A DNA stretch of 64,000 nt from an uncultured Acidobacteriota bacterium. Its GTDB lineage: Bacteria; Acidobacteriota; Blastocatellia; RBC074. How positions within the stretch are numbered: the stretch's first letter is position 1; each line of letters begins with the position of its first letter. Where the stretch lies: positions 45,950 to 109,949 of the forward strand of contig CADECP010000009.1 of the NCBI GenBank assembly GCA_902825875.1. Direction: 5' to 3'. The notes beneath the pieces were generated by a model. That model had not been told where the DNA came from. It did no database searches and saw nothing but the letters and a program-made list of their open reading frames with translations. Both the position numbers and the translations under genes were made by a program. This document shows, one piece after another, positions 1 to 8,698 of the stretch.

Positions 1-63
1 TTCAGCGATCTGGGAACTGCGATCAAAACAAAGATCGAAGCTCTGAAGACCGCGGTGAGTTAA
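1..63 (+). CDS. Flp-type pilin, C-terminal end (partial)
   Basis: The open frame enters from the left edge and ends at TAA 61-63; the last residues read FSDLGTAIKTKIEALKTAVS. A short amphipathic tail of this kind is typical of Flp/Fap major pilins, very small proteins whose N-terminal hydrophobic helix is cleaved by the dedicated prepilin peptidase. Only about 20 residues are visible, so the call leans on context: the gene sits directly upstream of a complete tad/cpa assembly locus, where flp is usually first. Confidence 0.6.
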   Translation, partial: FSDLGTAIKTKIEALKTAVS

Positions 64-75
64 GCCGCCTTTCCC

Positions 76-115
76 GGTTGGCGCATCGCGGCTAGCAGTC
101 AGGGACGCGCCAACC
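76..115 (+). terminator. Hairpin after the pilin gene
   Basis: GGTTGGCGC at 76-84 is perfectly complementary to GCGCCAACC at 107-115. No T-run follows, so it could be a partial terminator or an mRNA-stabilising hairpin that lets pilin be made in excess of the assembly proteins. The rest of 64-312 shows no gene. Confidence 0.4.
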
Positions 116-312
116 ACTTTCAATTTTCAGCGGCGTTTTGTCGCTTCGACCAGCAGCGATTGAGATTCCCCCAAGAACTCCATCGCCGTTTGCAGAGTTG
201 GTCGCAGCTTTGATTTGCGCCGTGATTGTCTTGTAACGATCTGTTTGGAAAACCAAGCGCCGGAAGCTGAGCATTGATTGTCACTTCAGTCCCGGCAGAA
301 AGGTATCCCCCA

Positions 313-837
313 ATGTCAGGCCATATCATTACCAGTCTACTTCTGCTGGCTCCGCTGGCTATTCTCATCACCTATTACGATGTGCGTTATCGGCGCATCC
401 CGAATCTGTTCGTGATTGCCACGTTAATCAATGGCGTCGTCCTCAATACCTGGGACAGCGGTCTTGAAGGATTGATGCTGAGTTTGCAGGGCGGGGCAAT
501 CGCGTTCGGATTGATGCTGGTGTTGCACATTTTCAGCGCAATGGGCGCAGGCGACGTGAAATTATTTGGTGCGATTGGCGCAGTAATCGGGGCAAGTCTG
601 GTTTTGAAGACTTTCCTGATTGTGGTGCTGACCGGAGGCGTGCTGGCGCTGATTTTGTCCGCGCGTGCCGGCAGGCTGCGGGAAACGATGAATCGCGTCA
701 TGCTGATTTTCGTCAACCTGCTTTCGGGCTGGCAACCGCCACGATTTCCAGCTCCAACAGATCAAAAACAAACGATTCCTTACGGAGTGGCCATCACCTT
801 CGGAACCATGATTTCGCTGGCGTTCTTTCGCCACTAA
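313..837 (+). CDS. cpaA: Prepilin peptidase (CpaA/TadV-like, peptidase A24)
   Basis: A 174-residue polytopic inner-membrane aspartyl protease expected to cleave and methylate Flp pilin and the TadE-like pseudopilins. The two catalytic aspartates of the A24 family are visible: Asp23 in YYDVRYRRIPN at the end of the first membrane helix and Asp81 in the GAGDVKLFG motif. It lacks the N-terminal methyltransferase domain of long PilD enzymes, as usual for CpaA/TadV. The ATG at 313 is preferred because AAAGG lies about 10 nt upstream; an in-frame TTG at 274 has no ribosome site. First assembly gene after the pilin. Confidence 0.88.
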   Translation: MSGHIITSLLLLAPLAILITYYDVRYRRIPNLFVIATLINGVVLNTWDSGLEGLMLSLQGGAIAFGLMLVLHIFSAMGAGDVKLFGAIGAVIGASLVLKTFLIVVLTGGVLALILSARAGRLRETMNRVMLIFVNLLSGWQPPRFPAPTDQKQTIPYGVAITFGTMISLAFFRH

Positions 838-874
838 ATCGGCCATATTGCCAATGCCTTGAAGGAGTAACCGT

Positions 875-1792
875 ATGCGTAACAAAGCCCTGATTTTTGT
901 GATGGGAGGAGCGATCTTTTTCGGGTTGATCGCCGCATTTTCCATCAGCCGGTTTCTGACTGGAACTCGTTCGAATGACAACCAGAACACAGTCATTGTC
1001 GCCAAAGTCGAAATCCCTCACGGTGCCAAAATCATCGCCGAACAACTGACTTCGGTAAAAGTGCCACCGAACGCGACCCCGGTTGGCACGTTCGACAGTT
1101 ACGACAAAGTCGTCGGGCGAATCGCCATCACTCGAATTTTGCCGCAAGAACCCATTGTCGTTGCTCGTCTGGCTGCCGAAGGAGCATTGGCCGGATTGGC
1201 GGCTCTGATTCCTGAAGGCTACCGCGCAATGACTGTCAAAGTAGACGACGAAGCCGGGCTGGCAGGCTTTTTAGCGCCCGGCACTGTGGTGGATGTTTTG
1301 GCGGTCATCAGCCCGCCCGATCAAGCCGTCAGCCAGAACCCAATCTCTAAAATCGTTTTGCAAAACATCAAGGTGCTGGCCAGCGGCGACAACCTGGATC
1401 AGCCCAAAGACGGTCGAGAGCCAAACAGCGTCAAAACAGTCACGCTGCAAGTCACGCCGGAACAGGCTGAAAAGCTGGTGTTGTCTTCTGCAGAAGGCCG
1501 TTTGCGGCTGGCGCTGAGAAATTCTCAGGATCAAGGCGATGAACAAACTCCCGGCGCGACGAAACGAACGCTGCTTTCAGGCGAACGAGCTTTGCCTGTG
1601 ATCGGTCCCGATGGCGAAACGGTTCAGCAAACCAGACCGCCTGTTCGTCGCAAAGCTCCGAAGCCCGTGATGGCGGAAATTGTGGAAAAACCGGCTCCTA
1701 TTTTGCCGCCCCCACCTCCACCTCGCGTCACTGTGGATGTGTTTGAAGGTGGAAAAAAACGCACGGTGGATTTTCCAAACCAGCAGCAATAA
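875..1792 (+). CDS. cpaB: Flp pilus assembly protein CpaB (RcpC)
   Basis: A 305-residue periplasmic protein of the Tad secretion machine, thought to work with the outer-membrane secretin. One N-terminal membrane segment (about residues 7-27) is followed by an SAF-type domain (about residues 40-105, IPHGAKIIAEQLTSVKVP and the later VVARLAAEGALAG) and a CpaB/RcpC core with LVLSSAEGRLRLALRN. The C-terminus is proline-rich (PAPILPPPPPPR), which suits a flexible periplasmic tail. An AAGGAG site precedes the ATG. It lies 37 bp after the peptidase and about 40 bp before the secretin, so it is probably cotranscribed with both. Confidence 0.87.
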   Translation: MRNKALIFVMGGAIFFGLIAAFSISRFLTGTRSNDNQNTVIVAKVEIPHGAKIIAEQLTSVKVPPNATPVGTFDSYDKVVGRIAITRILPQEPIVVARLAAEGALAGLAALIPEGYRAMTVKVDDEAGLAGFLAPGTVVDVLAVISPPDQAVSQNPISKIVLQNIKVLASGDNLDQPKDGREPNSVKTVTLQVTPEQAEKLVLSSAEGRLRLALRNSQDQGDEQTPGATKRTLLSGERALPVIGPDGETVQQTRPPVRRKAPKPVMAEIVEKPAPILPPPPPPRVTVDVFEGGKKRTVDFPNQQQ

Positions 1793-1834
1793 AGGTCGGA
1801 ACCATGTTTCTGGCAAATGAGAAGTAGGCAAGCC

Positions 1835-3511
1835 ATGACAAAACGTCATTTCATTATTGAGTTCGTACGAATCATCGGGTTGTTGGCTGGTATGGCACTG
1901 GCTGCGGCGGCGGGCAAACCCGCTCTGGCGCAAGAAGCCTCGATTCGAGCTTCGTTCATCAACAAGACCAAAGAACCCGTTGCCATCAGCCTGCTGACCG
2001 GGCAATCCTGTTTGATTCTCTTCGATCAGCCGATCGGTCGGTTGTCAGTATCCAACCATGAACCGGTTGAAGCGATTCCGGTATCGCGCAACCAGATGAT
2101 GGTGAATGGCAAAGCTCTGGGCAGAACGCGGCTGACAGTCTGGTCAAAACAAGACGAAGAGTTTTTGTTTTTCGACGTGGATATTCGCGCCAACCTGGAA
2201 CAGATTGACGCTCAGGTGCGGGCGTTGTTTCCGAAAGAAGACATTCGACTCAGCCAGGCCAACGGCGCGGTGGTGATTTCTGGCAAAGTGAATCAGGAAG
2301 TCTCCAAGCAGGTGGAAAGCGTCGTGCAGGCAGCCGGGTTCAAGACGGTCAATCTGTTTTCAAGTCCGATTCAGAACATGGCCCAGGTCCAGTTGCAGGT
2401 GAGAGTCGCCGAAGTCAGTCGCAATCGTCTGGCCGAACTGGCCGCTTCGCCGGTGTATCTGCCCAAAGCCGGGCAGGGCGCTTACACAAACACAGGCATT
2501 GGCCCCTGGACGTTGAGCGAAGTGGATCAGGGAAACATGTTCGGCACGGTGGCCAACACGTTGAACGTCTTTTTGATGAGCAACAATGGCTTTTTGTTTT
2601 TGCGCGCCTTGCAGACTCAGGGAGCGTTGCGCGGTTTGGCCGAACCAAACCTGATTGCGATGAACGGCCAGCAAGCAAGTTTTTTGGCGGGCGGAGAAAT
2701 TCCCATCCCCGTGATTCAAGCCAGCAACAATCAGCAAGGGCCGCAAATCGCCATCCTGTTCAAAGAGTACGGCGTCCGCGTCAATTTCAAACCGACCATT
2801 CTGGATGAACAACACATACGGCTGGAATTGGAGCCGGAGGTTTCGACGCTGGATTACACCAACGCAGTTCGGTTCAGCGGATTCCTGATACCGGCGTTGC
2901 GCGTGCGTCGCGCCAAAACAGGAGTCGAATTGCAGGACGGTCAATCGTTCGGCATCGCCGGTTTGTTGGACAACAACGAACTGAAGTCGCTGTCGAAAGT
3001 TCCCGTCATCGGCGACATTCCGATTCTCGGAAATCTGTTCAAATCGAAATCCTTCCAACGCAACGAAACCGAACTGGTGTTCATCGTCACGGCCAAAATC
3101 ACGCAGCCGATGAATCCCGATTCGGTTCCGCAGATGCGCGGCATTGACGGGTTGAAAGGCGAATCACCGCTCGGTGTGGAAGCGGCGAGTCAAACGACCG
3201 GCAAAAACTCTGCGCCTGTTGAAAAGGTTGAAAAGAAAACTAACGACAAAGCGGCAGGCGCTGATACCGAAGCCAATGTGCCGACTCCGGCAAAGAGCGT
3301 CGAGGAAATTATTCCGCCCGATTTGAGCGAACCCGCGCCCGACAAACCGGAAATCGAAATTGTGAAACCAGTTCCGGCCAGTTGGCCGATTCATCCTCCT
3401 GAGACAAGCCAGCCAGCGACGAACAAGGCTTTGAGCCGAACGCTCGAATCGCTGGAATGGAAAGTACGTATGCCGCAAACCAATGTGTTGACGGCTCAAA
3501 AACAACAATGA
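1835..3511 (+). CDS. cpaC: Outer-membrane secretin CpaC (RcpA)
   Basis: A 558-residue secretin that should form the outer-membrane channel of the Flp pilus. In order: a signal peptide ending near ALAQE, a pilus-secretin N-terminal domain (INKTKEPVAISLLTGQSC), a BON-like domain (QIDAQVRALFPKEDIRL), and the C-terminal secretin domain with the family signature VPVIGDIPILGNLFKSKSF and FIVTAKI. The last 110 residues are an acidic/proline-rich extension beyond the secretin fold. An ATG at 1817 is in frame, but 1835 has AGTAGG upstream and gives a better signal peptide. A family-A palindrome starts right after the stop. Confidence 0.9.
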   Translation: MTKRHFIIEFVRIIGLLAGMALAAAAGKPALAQEASIRASFINKTKEPVAISLLTGQSCLILFDQPIGRLSVSNHEPVEAIPVSRNQMMVNGKALGRTRLTVWSKQDEEFLFFDVDIRANLEQIDAQVRALFPKEDIRLSQANGAVVISGKVNQEVSKQVESVVQAAGFKTVNLFSSPIQNMAQVQLQVRVAEVSRNRLAELAASPVYLPKAGQGAYTNTGIGPWTLSEVDQGNMFGTVANTLNVFLMSNNGFLFLRALQTQGALRGLAEPNLIAMNGQQASFLAGGEIPIPVIQASNNQQGPQIAILFKEYGVRVNFKPTILDEQHIRLELEPEVSTLDYTNAVRFSGFLIPALRVRRAKTGVELQDGQSFGIAGLLDNNELKSLSKVPVIGDIPILGNLFKSKSFQRNETELVFIVTAKITQPMNPDSVPQMRGIDGLKGESPLGVEAASQTTGKNSAPVEKVEKKTNDKAAGADTEANVPTPAKSVEEIIPPDLSEPAPDKPEIEIVKPVPASWPIHPPETSQPATNKALSRTLESLEWKVRMPQTNVLTAQKQQ

Positions 3512-3512
3512 A

Positions 3513-3608
3513 CTCGGTACGGAACCGGGAGCAGTAGCGACCGGGTGCTTGCGAAACTCGCACCACAAGAAAACCGAGTCGCTGCCGCTCTTAGTTCCGT
3601 ACCGACTG
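3513..3608. repeat. Interspersed palindromic repeat, family A copy 1
   Basis: The left arm starts TCGGTACGGAACCGGGAGCA and the right arm ends with its complement, AGTTCCGTACCGACTG, around a central CTTGCGAAACTCGCA. It fills the gap between the secretin and the first TadG-like gene. A related copy lies at 7170-7309. Confidence 0.75.
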
Positions 3609-3671
3609 CTTAACCAACAAAACCAATGATTGCCTCCGATTCGGTACCGCGATCGGAAAGCGAGGTTCATC

Positions 3672-4868
3672 ATGAAACATTTGCACTTAAGGAAGCGCCG
3701 AGGCGAAAACGGTTCGATCCTGGGCGTTGCGGCGATTGGCATGCTTTCGTTTTTACTGATCGCCGGTCTGGCAATAGACATCAGTCACATGTACGTCAAC
3801 GGTTCCGAATTGCAGAACGCTGCGGATGCAGCGGCGCTGGCTGGAGCATCGGCGCTGAATTCCAATGCAGGCGGCATCACCGAAGCGGTGAACCGCGCCG
3901 TAGTCACCATGAACAATTACAAGTTGAACAAAGTGGGTGTGACTCTGGCTCGAACGGATGTTCGGTTCGCCGTCAACCTGACGGATTTCGACGGCGGCGG
4001 AACCGGAATGAGCGAAGCGAGCGCCGCCGCCGCCCCTACGAACATACGCTTTGTTCAGGTAACGATTCCGCCCAAAGCCGTCAGCGTGTATTTCGCCACA
4101 GTCGCCGCCATTGGCAGTTCGGTGAACTTGTCGCGCAAAGCCGTTGCCGGGCAATCGGTGGCGATTAACTATTATTGCAGTCTGGCTCCGTTGTCGGTGG
4201 TGATTGACGATGTAACCGGCGGGCCACTCAACCCCGAAGCCGGATGTCCGAACAATACGACGTTCACCGCCGGTTGTACTTACACAATTCGCATGCCGTC
4301 GAACGGCAACGGCAACAACGGCGGCAGTGTTTCGTCGGGAAATTATCTGGTGCTGGCGATTGGCGGAGATCGTGGTGGAGCGGCTGCTCGTGAACGGCTG
4401 GCGCTGGGCGGGCTGGATTGTTACAACACCGGAGCCTGCGTGATGACCGAACCAGGATTGAATTCTGGGCCGATTCGACAGGGAATCAACGTTCGTTTCA
4501 ACCAATACAACGCGGGATTGAATGCCTCATCACATCCGCCGGACACCAACATCAAAGCCGGAATTACTTACGCGCAATACACCAGCGGGTTGTCGCAGCA
4601 CGTTACTGCGCCGTCCAATCCCGGCATTCCGAATCGGCGCATTCTGCTGATTCCGATGATTAACAAGAGTCAGTACGACAACGGGCGCGACGATGTCTGT
4701 TTCACCAAAATCGGAGCGTTCTTCATCCGCAATCCGGTTCCGAACGGAAACGGCGGAGACATTCGCGCTGAATACATCGGCGACCGAGTCACGCTCGGAC
4801 ACGGCGGATTCAATCCCGGCGGAGCGGCGGGAAATCCGCAACTGACCGTGGCAGTGATTTACAGATAG
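3672..4868 (+). CDS. TadG-like Flp pilus protein (copy 1)
   Basis: A 398-residue protein with a positively charged N-terminus, the Tad/TadE-G motif and one membrane helix (GMLSFLLIAGLAIDISHMYV), then ELQNAADAAALAGASAL, the hallmark of the Flp-assembly TadE/G-like N-terminal domain (PF13400). The rest is an exported Gly/Asn-rich domain with several cysteines and no obvious von Willebrand fold, so the exact role is unclear; TadG-like proteins are minor pilus or envelope components. ATG 3672 has GAGG upstream. It is closely similar throughout to the next gene, so the pair is a tandem duplication. Its TAG stop lies inside a palindromic repeat. Confidence 0.75.
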   Translation: MKHLHLRKRRGENGSILGVAAIGMLSFLLIAGLAIDISHMYVNGSELQNAADAAALAGASALNSNAGGITEAVNRAVVTMNNYKLNKVGVTLARTDVRFAVNLTDFDGGGTGMSEASAAAAPTNIRFVQVTIPPKAVSVYFATVAAIGSSVNLSRKAVAGQSVAINYYCSLAPLSVVIDDVTGGPLNPEAGCPNNTTFTAGCTYTIRMPSNGNGNNGGSVSSGNYLVLAIGGDRGGAAARERLALGGLDCYNTGACVMTEPGLNSGPIRQGINVRFNQYNAGLNASSHPPDTNIKAGITYAQYTSGLSQHVTAPSNPGIPNRRILLIPMINKSQYDNGRDDVCFTKIGAFFIRNPVPNGNGGDIRAEYIGDRVTLGHGGFNPGGAAGNPQLTVAVIYR

Positions 4869-4937
4869 GGCTTACGCAAGTGTCAGTCGCCTGCACAATC
4901 GTGAGGACACTGATTCCGCGTCACTGGCGTAAGCCCT
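4866..4937. repeat. Palindromic repeat that supplies a stop codon
   Basis: AGGGCTTACGCAAGTG at 4867-4882 pairs with CACTGGCGTAAGCCCT at 4922-4937. The TAG stop of the upstream TadG-like gene (4866-4868) overlaps the left end of the element. It occupies nearly all of the gap between the two tandem TadG-like genes. Confidence 0.7.
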
Positions 4938-4959
4938 GAAAACTTTTTTGAGGTTCAGA

Positions 4960-6216
4960 ATGCTTATGACCGGATTGCGACCACAACGGCGATTAAATGA
5001 ACGCGGTTCGATTTTGTCAGTGACGGCGATTGGCATGCTTTCGTTTTTGCTGATTGCCGGCCTGGCGATAGACATCAGCCACTTGTACGTCAACGGTTCC
5101 GAATTGCAGAACGCTGCCGATGCAGCGGCGCTGGCCGGAGCTTCGGCGCTGAATTCAAATACAGGCGGCATCACCGAAGCAGTCAATCGAGCCATTGTGA
5201 CGATGAACAATTACCAGATGGACAAAACCGGCGTGACTCTTTCGCGGTCGGACGTTCGATTTGCCATGAACCTGTCGGATTTTGATGGCGGCGGAACCGG
5301 CATCAGCGAAGCGAGCGCCGCGGCCAGCCCGGTGAACATTCGATTTGTGCAGGTGACGATTCCAGCGAAATCAGTGAGCGTCTTTTTCGCGACAGTCGCC
5401 GGGTTGGGCGGCACGGTTGACCTGTCGCGCAAAGCCGTCGCCGGGCAATCGGTGGCCATCAATTATTACTGCGGTTTGGAACCGCTTTCAGTTGTACAGG
5501 ACGATGCAAACAACGCTCCTCTGAATCCCGAACCGGGTTGCGGCAGTCAGACAGTGTTTACTCCCGGATGCACTTACACGATCCGGCTGCCATCGAACGG
5601 CAACAACGGAAATGGCAACGGAAATGGCAACGGAAATGGCAACGGAAATGGCAACGGAAATGGCGACGACGAAGTTTCCGCAGGCAATTATCTGATTCTG
5701 GCCATTGGCGGAGATCGTGGCGGAGCCGATGTCCGCGAGCGATTGGCTCTGGGCGGATTGGAGTGTTACACGATTGGGCAATGCGTCGAAACCGAACCCG
5801 GAATTTCCGCCGGGCCGGTGCGGCAGGGAATCAACGTGCGCTTCGACGATTATCAGGGCGGCGGGCTGAGCGCGAATTCGTACCCGCCAGACACTAACAT
5901 CAAACAAGGAATTACTTACGCTCAGTACACCAGCGGGGATGCTGCGCACATTGTTGCGCCGTCCAATCAGGGCATTCCAAATCGCCGCATCATTCTTGTC
6001 CCGATCATCAACAAGAGCCAGTTCGACAACGGACGCGATGATGTCTGTATGGTCACGGTTGGGGCTTTCTTCCTTCGCAATCCGGTTCCGGGCGGCAACG
6101 GCGGAGACATTCGCGCCGAATACATCGGCGACCGCGTCACGCTTGGCAATGGCGGATTCAACCCCGGCGGAGCGGCAGGAAATCCGCAACTGACCGTGGC
6201 GGTTCTTTATAAGTGA
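4960..6216 (+). CDS. TadG-like Flp pilus protein (copy 2, Gly-Asn repeat)
   Basis: A 418-residue tandem paralogue of the preceding gene: same charged N-terminus, the same helix (GMLSFLLIAGLAIDISHLYV), the same ELQNAADAAALAGASAL block, and C-terminal domains that align end to end, including DDVC and GGFNPGGAAGNPQLTVAV. The main difference is a Gly-Asn linker near residue 220, encoded by an expanded 12-bp repeat and much longer than in copy 1. ATG 4960 is chosen because TTGAGG lies 6 nt upstream; an in-frame TTG at 4948 is part of that ribosome site. Function is inferred from the locus: a minor Flp-pilus or envelope-anchored component. Confidence 0.75.
   Translation: MLMTGLRPQRRLNERGSILSVTAIGMLSFLLIAGLAIDISHLYVNGSELQNAADAAALAGASALNSNTGGITEAVNRAIVTMNNYQMDKTGVTLSRSDVRFAMNLSDFDGGGTGISEASAAASPVNIRFVQVTIPAKSVSVFFATVAGLGGTVDLSRKAVAGQSVAINYYCGLEPLSVVQDDANNAPLNPEPGCGSQTVFTPGCTYTIRLPSNGNNGNGNGNGNGNGNGNGNGNGDDEVSAGNYLILAIGGDRGGADVRERLALGGLECYTIGQCVETEPGISAGPVRQGINVRFDDYQGGGLSANSYPPDTNIKQGITYAQYTSGDAAHIVAPSNQGIPNRRIILVPIINKSQFDNGRDDVCMVTVGAFFLRNPVPGGNGGDIRAEYIGDRVTLGNGGFNPGGAAGNPQLTVAVLYK
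5608..5664 (+). repeat. 12-bp tandem repeat coding for Gly-Asn-Gly-Asn
   Basis: The unit GGAAATGGCAAC is repeated about 4.75 times without mismatch inside the second TadG-like gene. It keeps frame, so copy-number change would lengthen or shorten a flexible linker by four residues per unit. Confidence 0.9.
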
Positions 6217-6227
6217 GGGTGTTTGTG

Positions 6228-6707
6228 ATGTTGAAACGACAACTAACAACTCGGTTTGGCAGGCAGCGACAAGCGATGGAACGCGGCGCTCAATTGGTGG
6301 AATTGGCCATCGTGTTGCCGATCTTTTTGTTGCTGATTGCCGCGATTGCCGAGTTCGGCAGCTACTTTTACACCTACATCACATTGACCAAAGCCACTCG
6401 CGTCGCTGCGCGTCATATCTCGTCGCACCCTTACACCGATGATGAGGTCAACAAAGCGAAAAACCTGGCGATTTGTGGCACCACCACAGCCTGCGTCAGC
6501 GGCTCAGCAGTGTTGAAAAACTTTTCGACCAGTAATTTCCAGATTTCGCACACAGGGAACGGAGTCATACCGACGACGATTACCGTGCAAATCACTGGAT
6601 ACAACTACACGCCGGTTTTCGACTTGAGCAAATTGGCTGGCGGTGCAACGTGGGCAAACGTCGGCGCGAATCCGAAAACGACCATGCGCTATCTGGTTTG
6701 GCGATGA
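6228..6707 (+). CDS. TadE-like pseudopilin (first)
   Basis: A 159-residue protein with the TadE signature: short basic N-terminus, ERGAQLVELAIVLPIFLLLI with the conserved glutamate of the processing site, one hydrophobic helix, then an exported domain starting EFGSYFYTYITLTKATRVAA. TadE/TadF proteins are pseudopilins processed by the locus prepilin peptidase. ATG 6228 is preceded by GAGGG; the GTG at 6213 would overlap the upstream gene by 4 nt and has no spacing for a ribosome site. Part of a run of adjacent pilus genes. Confidence 0.82.
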   Translation: MLKRQLTTRFGRQRQAMERGAQLVELAIVLPIFLLLIAAIAEFGSYFYTYITLTKATRVAARHISSHPYTDDEVNKAKNLAICGTTTACVSGSAVLKNFSTSNFQISHTGNGVIPTTITVQITGYNYTPVFDLSKLAGGATWANVGANPKTTMRYLVWR

Positions 6708-6721
6708 AAGGCAGAACAGTG

Positions 6722-7168
6722 ATGAAGCGAAACAGGAAATTAAACACAGAGCGTGGCAGTTCGTTGGTGGAAATGGTCATCGGCGCTTCGGTGTTGATGA
6801 CAGTGGTGTTTGGCGTGCTGGAAGTCGGGCGGTTGCTGTGGACGCACAACGCGCTGGCCGAAGCCGCTCGCAAAGGTGCGCGCTACGCCGCCGTCAGCAC
6901 TCAAAACACGACCAACGTCAAAAACATGGTGGTGTACGGAACGACCAGTCCCGGCGGAGGCGCTACGCCGGTGGTGTACGGAATGACGACCAGCAATGTG
7001 AACGTCACCTACACCGGCTTCGGTGTGAAACAGGGAACCGTGACTGTGGAAATCACTGGCTACGTATTCAATTTCAACGTCCCGATTTTTGGCGGAGGCA
7101 TCACGATGCCTAGCTACAAATCCACCTTAACAGGCGAAAGCGCCGGATACATTCCGGGGAATATGTAA
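6722..7168 (+). CDS. TadE/TadF-like pseudopilin (second)
   Basis: A 148-residue protein with the same layout as its neighbour: NTERGSSLVEMVIGASVLMT at the N-terminus with the conserved Glu, one membrane helix, then EVGRLLWTHNALAEAARKGARYAAV, a typical TadE extracytoplasmic start. ATG 6722 has AAAGG 10 nt upstream. An alternative ATG at 6704 overlaps the previous stop as ATGA and would add six residues. It may pair with the first TadE-like protein as a TadE/TadF heteropair. Confidence 0.8.
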   Translation: MKRNRKLNTERGSSLVEMVIGASVLMTVVFGVLEVGRLLWTHNALAEAARKGARYAAVSTQNTTNVKNMVVYGTTSPGGGATPVVYGMTTSNVNVTYTGFGVKQGTVTVEITGYVFNFNVPIFGGGITMPSYKSTLTGESAGYIPGNM

Positions 7169-7169
7169 G

Positions 7170-7309
7170 CAGTCGGTACGGAACGGGAAGCGGTCGCGCC
7201 CGGTTTCTTTGTCGGCAGTCGGTATGGAACGGGAAGCGGTAGCGCCCCGTTTTCTTGTGAGGAGCGTCTCGCAAGGTACCCAGTCGCTACCGCTCCAGGT
7301 TCCGTACCA
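7170..7309. repeat. Interspersed palindromic repeat, family A copy 2 (duplicated left arm)
   Basis: Two successive left arms (CAGTCGGTACGGAACGGGAA, then CAGTCGGTATGGAACGGGAA about 47 bp later) are followed by one right arm ending TCCAGGTTCCGTACC. The family is shared with 3513-3608. It fills the 157-bp gap before tadZ. Confidence 0.7.
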
Positions 7310-7325
7310 AATCTCTGAGAAAGCT

Positions 7326-8573
7326 ATGAATCGTCAGTTATCCATCATCATTTTTGCCAGCCGCGAAACCGAAGCCGAGTTGCGCGAGGCGCTGAAAAAC
7401 GTTCCGCATTTACGAGTGGTCGCCGCCAGCGATCAGATGGAGCGCGCCTACGCTGAAATCGTTCATTGGCGACCTTCTGCGGTCATCATCTCGCTGGATC
7501 AACACGCCGAAGCCGGGTTGATGCTCTGCCGACAGATCAATTCCGTCTGCCCTGAAACCGTTGCCATTTGCGCGTCGAGGAATTCGTCGCCGGATGTAAT
7601 TCTGGACAGTTTGCGCGCCGGATCGAAAGAGTTTTTGCGATTGCCGGTGAATCACGACGAACTGACAACCGTGCTGAATCGCGTCGGCGAACTCAGCACC
7701 GGCGAGGCGCAAGCGGCAAAAAAGCGTGGGCGAGTGATTGCCGTGTTTTCCAACAAAGGCGGCAGCGGAACTTCGTTCATTGCGTCGAACCTGGCCATCG
7801 CGCTGGGAGCGCCAACTGTGCTGGTGGATTTGAACTTGCAGGCCGGAAGCCTGGACCTGTTTTTTGGCGTCAAGCCGAAGTATTCGATTGTTGATTTGGT
7901 CGAAAACCGCGAACGGCTGGACGATCAAATGCTGGCTGGTTACTTGATTCCGCATTCGTCGAAGCTTTCGATTCTGGCCGCTCCGCAAGACATTGAAGAA
8001 GCCGACCGGCTGAAGCCCGAACAGATTTTGGAAACGATTGATTTACTGCGAACACGGTTCGATTACGTCGTGCTGGATTTGCCGCACACCTTTGACCCGC
8101 TGACGATTGGCGCGCTGGATCACGCCGACGACATCTTGCTGGTGTTGACGCTGGATATTCTGGCTTCGCGTGCGGCTCAACGCGCCATCACAATTTTTTA
8201 CCGGCTGGGATACGACAAACAGAAAATCCGTCTGGTGCTGAACCGTTGGAGCAAGCAAAGCGATTTGGAATTGCGCCATATCGAACGCTTTCTGGGCGAA
8301 CGCATCACCTGTTTTCTTTCTGACGATTACCGCACAGTGGTCAATTCCATAAATATGGGGCGACCGTTGATGACTACGCCGTCGCAAACTCCCATCGTCG
8401 CTGAATTCAAACACCTGGCCGCGCTATGCGGTTCGCCCGAAGAAAGCACGGCTCCGGCAACGCGCCGCAATCTGTTGTCGGTGATCTTCAATCGCAACAC
8501 TGGCGCGTTGAAAGCTCCGGCAGCCGAAGAAACTCCCAGCCCCGTCAAACTTGTCGCGGCCAAACCCCGATAA
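7326..8573 (+). CDS. cpaE: TadZ/CpaE-like pilus localisation ATPase
   Basis: A 415-residue protein with a receiver-like N-terminal domain (residues 1-120; SAVIISLDQH places an Asp58 at the phospho-acceptor position) and a ParA/MinD-type ATPase domain from about residue 135. The deviant Walker A reads FSNKGGSGTS (144-150): the signature Lys144 is kept, but the usual P-loop lysine is Thr149. YVVLDLPHTFDP follows as Walker B. TadZ/CpaE proteins place the pilus machine at the cell pole and often have degenerate nucleotide sites. ATG 7326 is chosen because the frame upstream is repeat DNA. The last 40 residues form a Pro/Ala-rich tail. Confidence 0.87.
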   Translation: MNRQLSIIIFASRETEAELREALKNVPHLRVVAASDQMERAYAEIVHWRPSAVIISLDQHAEAGLMLCRQINSVCPETVAICASRNSSPDVILDSLRAGSKEFLRLPVNHDELTTVLNRVGELSTGEAQAAKKRGRVIAVFSNKGGSGTSFIASNLAIALGAPTVLVDLNLQAGSLDLFFGVKPKYSIVDLVENRERLDDQMLAGYLIPHSSKLSILAAPQDIEEADRLKPEQILETIDLLRTRFDYVVLDLPHTFDPLTIGALDHADDILLVLTLDILASRAAQRAITIFYRLGYDKQKIRLVLNRWSKQSDLELRHIERFLGERITCFLSDDYRTVVNSINMGRPLMTTPSQTPIVAEFKHLAALCGSPEESTAPATRRNLLSVIFNRNTGALKAPAAEETPSPVKLVAAKPR

Positions 8574-8578
8574 ACCTA

Positions 8579-8684
8579 TGGAGTGCTGCGGCTGGACGCA
8601 GCTTTTGTTTTCGCAAGCGTGCCTAGCTCGAAGAAGAAAGCTGTCCTTGAAAAACGGAAAGCGGTGTCGAGTCACCGCACTCCA
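8579..8684. repeat. Interspersed palindromic repeat, family B copy 1
   Basis: The left arm begins GGAGTGCTGCGGCTGGACGC and the right arm is AAAGCGGTGTCGAGTCACCG followed by CACTCCA. It shares its outline (GGAGTGC...GCACTCC) with 10074-10184. It lies between tadZ and tadA. Confidence 0.7.
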
Positions 8685-8698
8685 AATAGAAATCGAAT

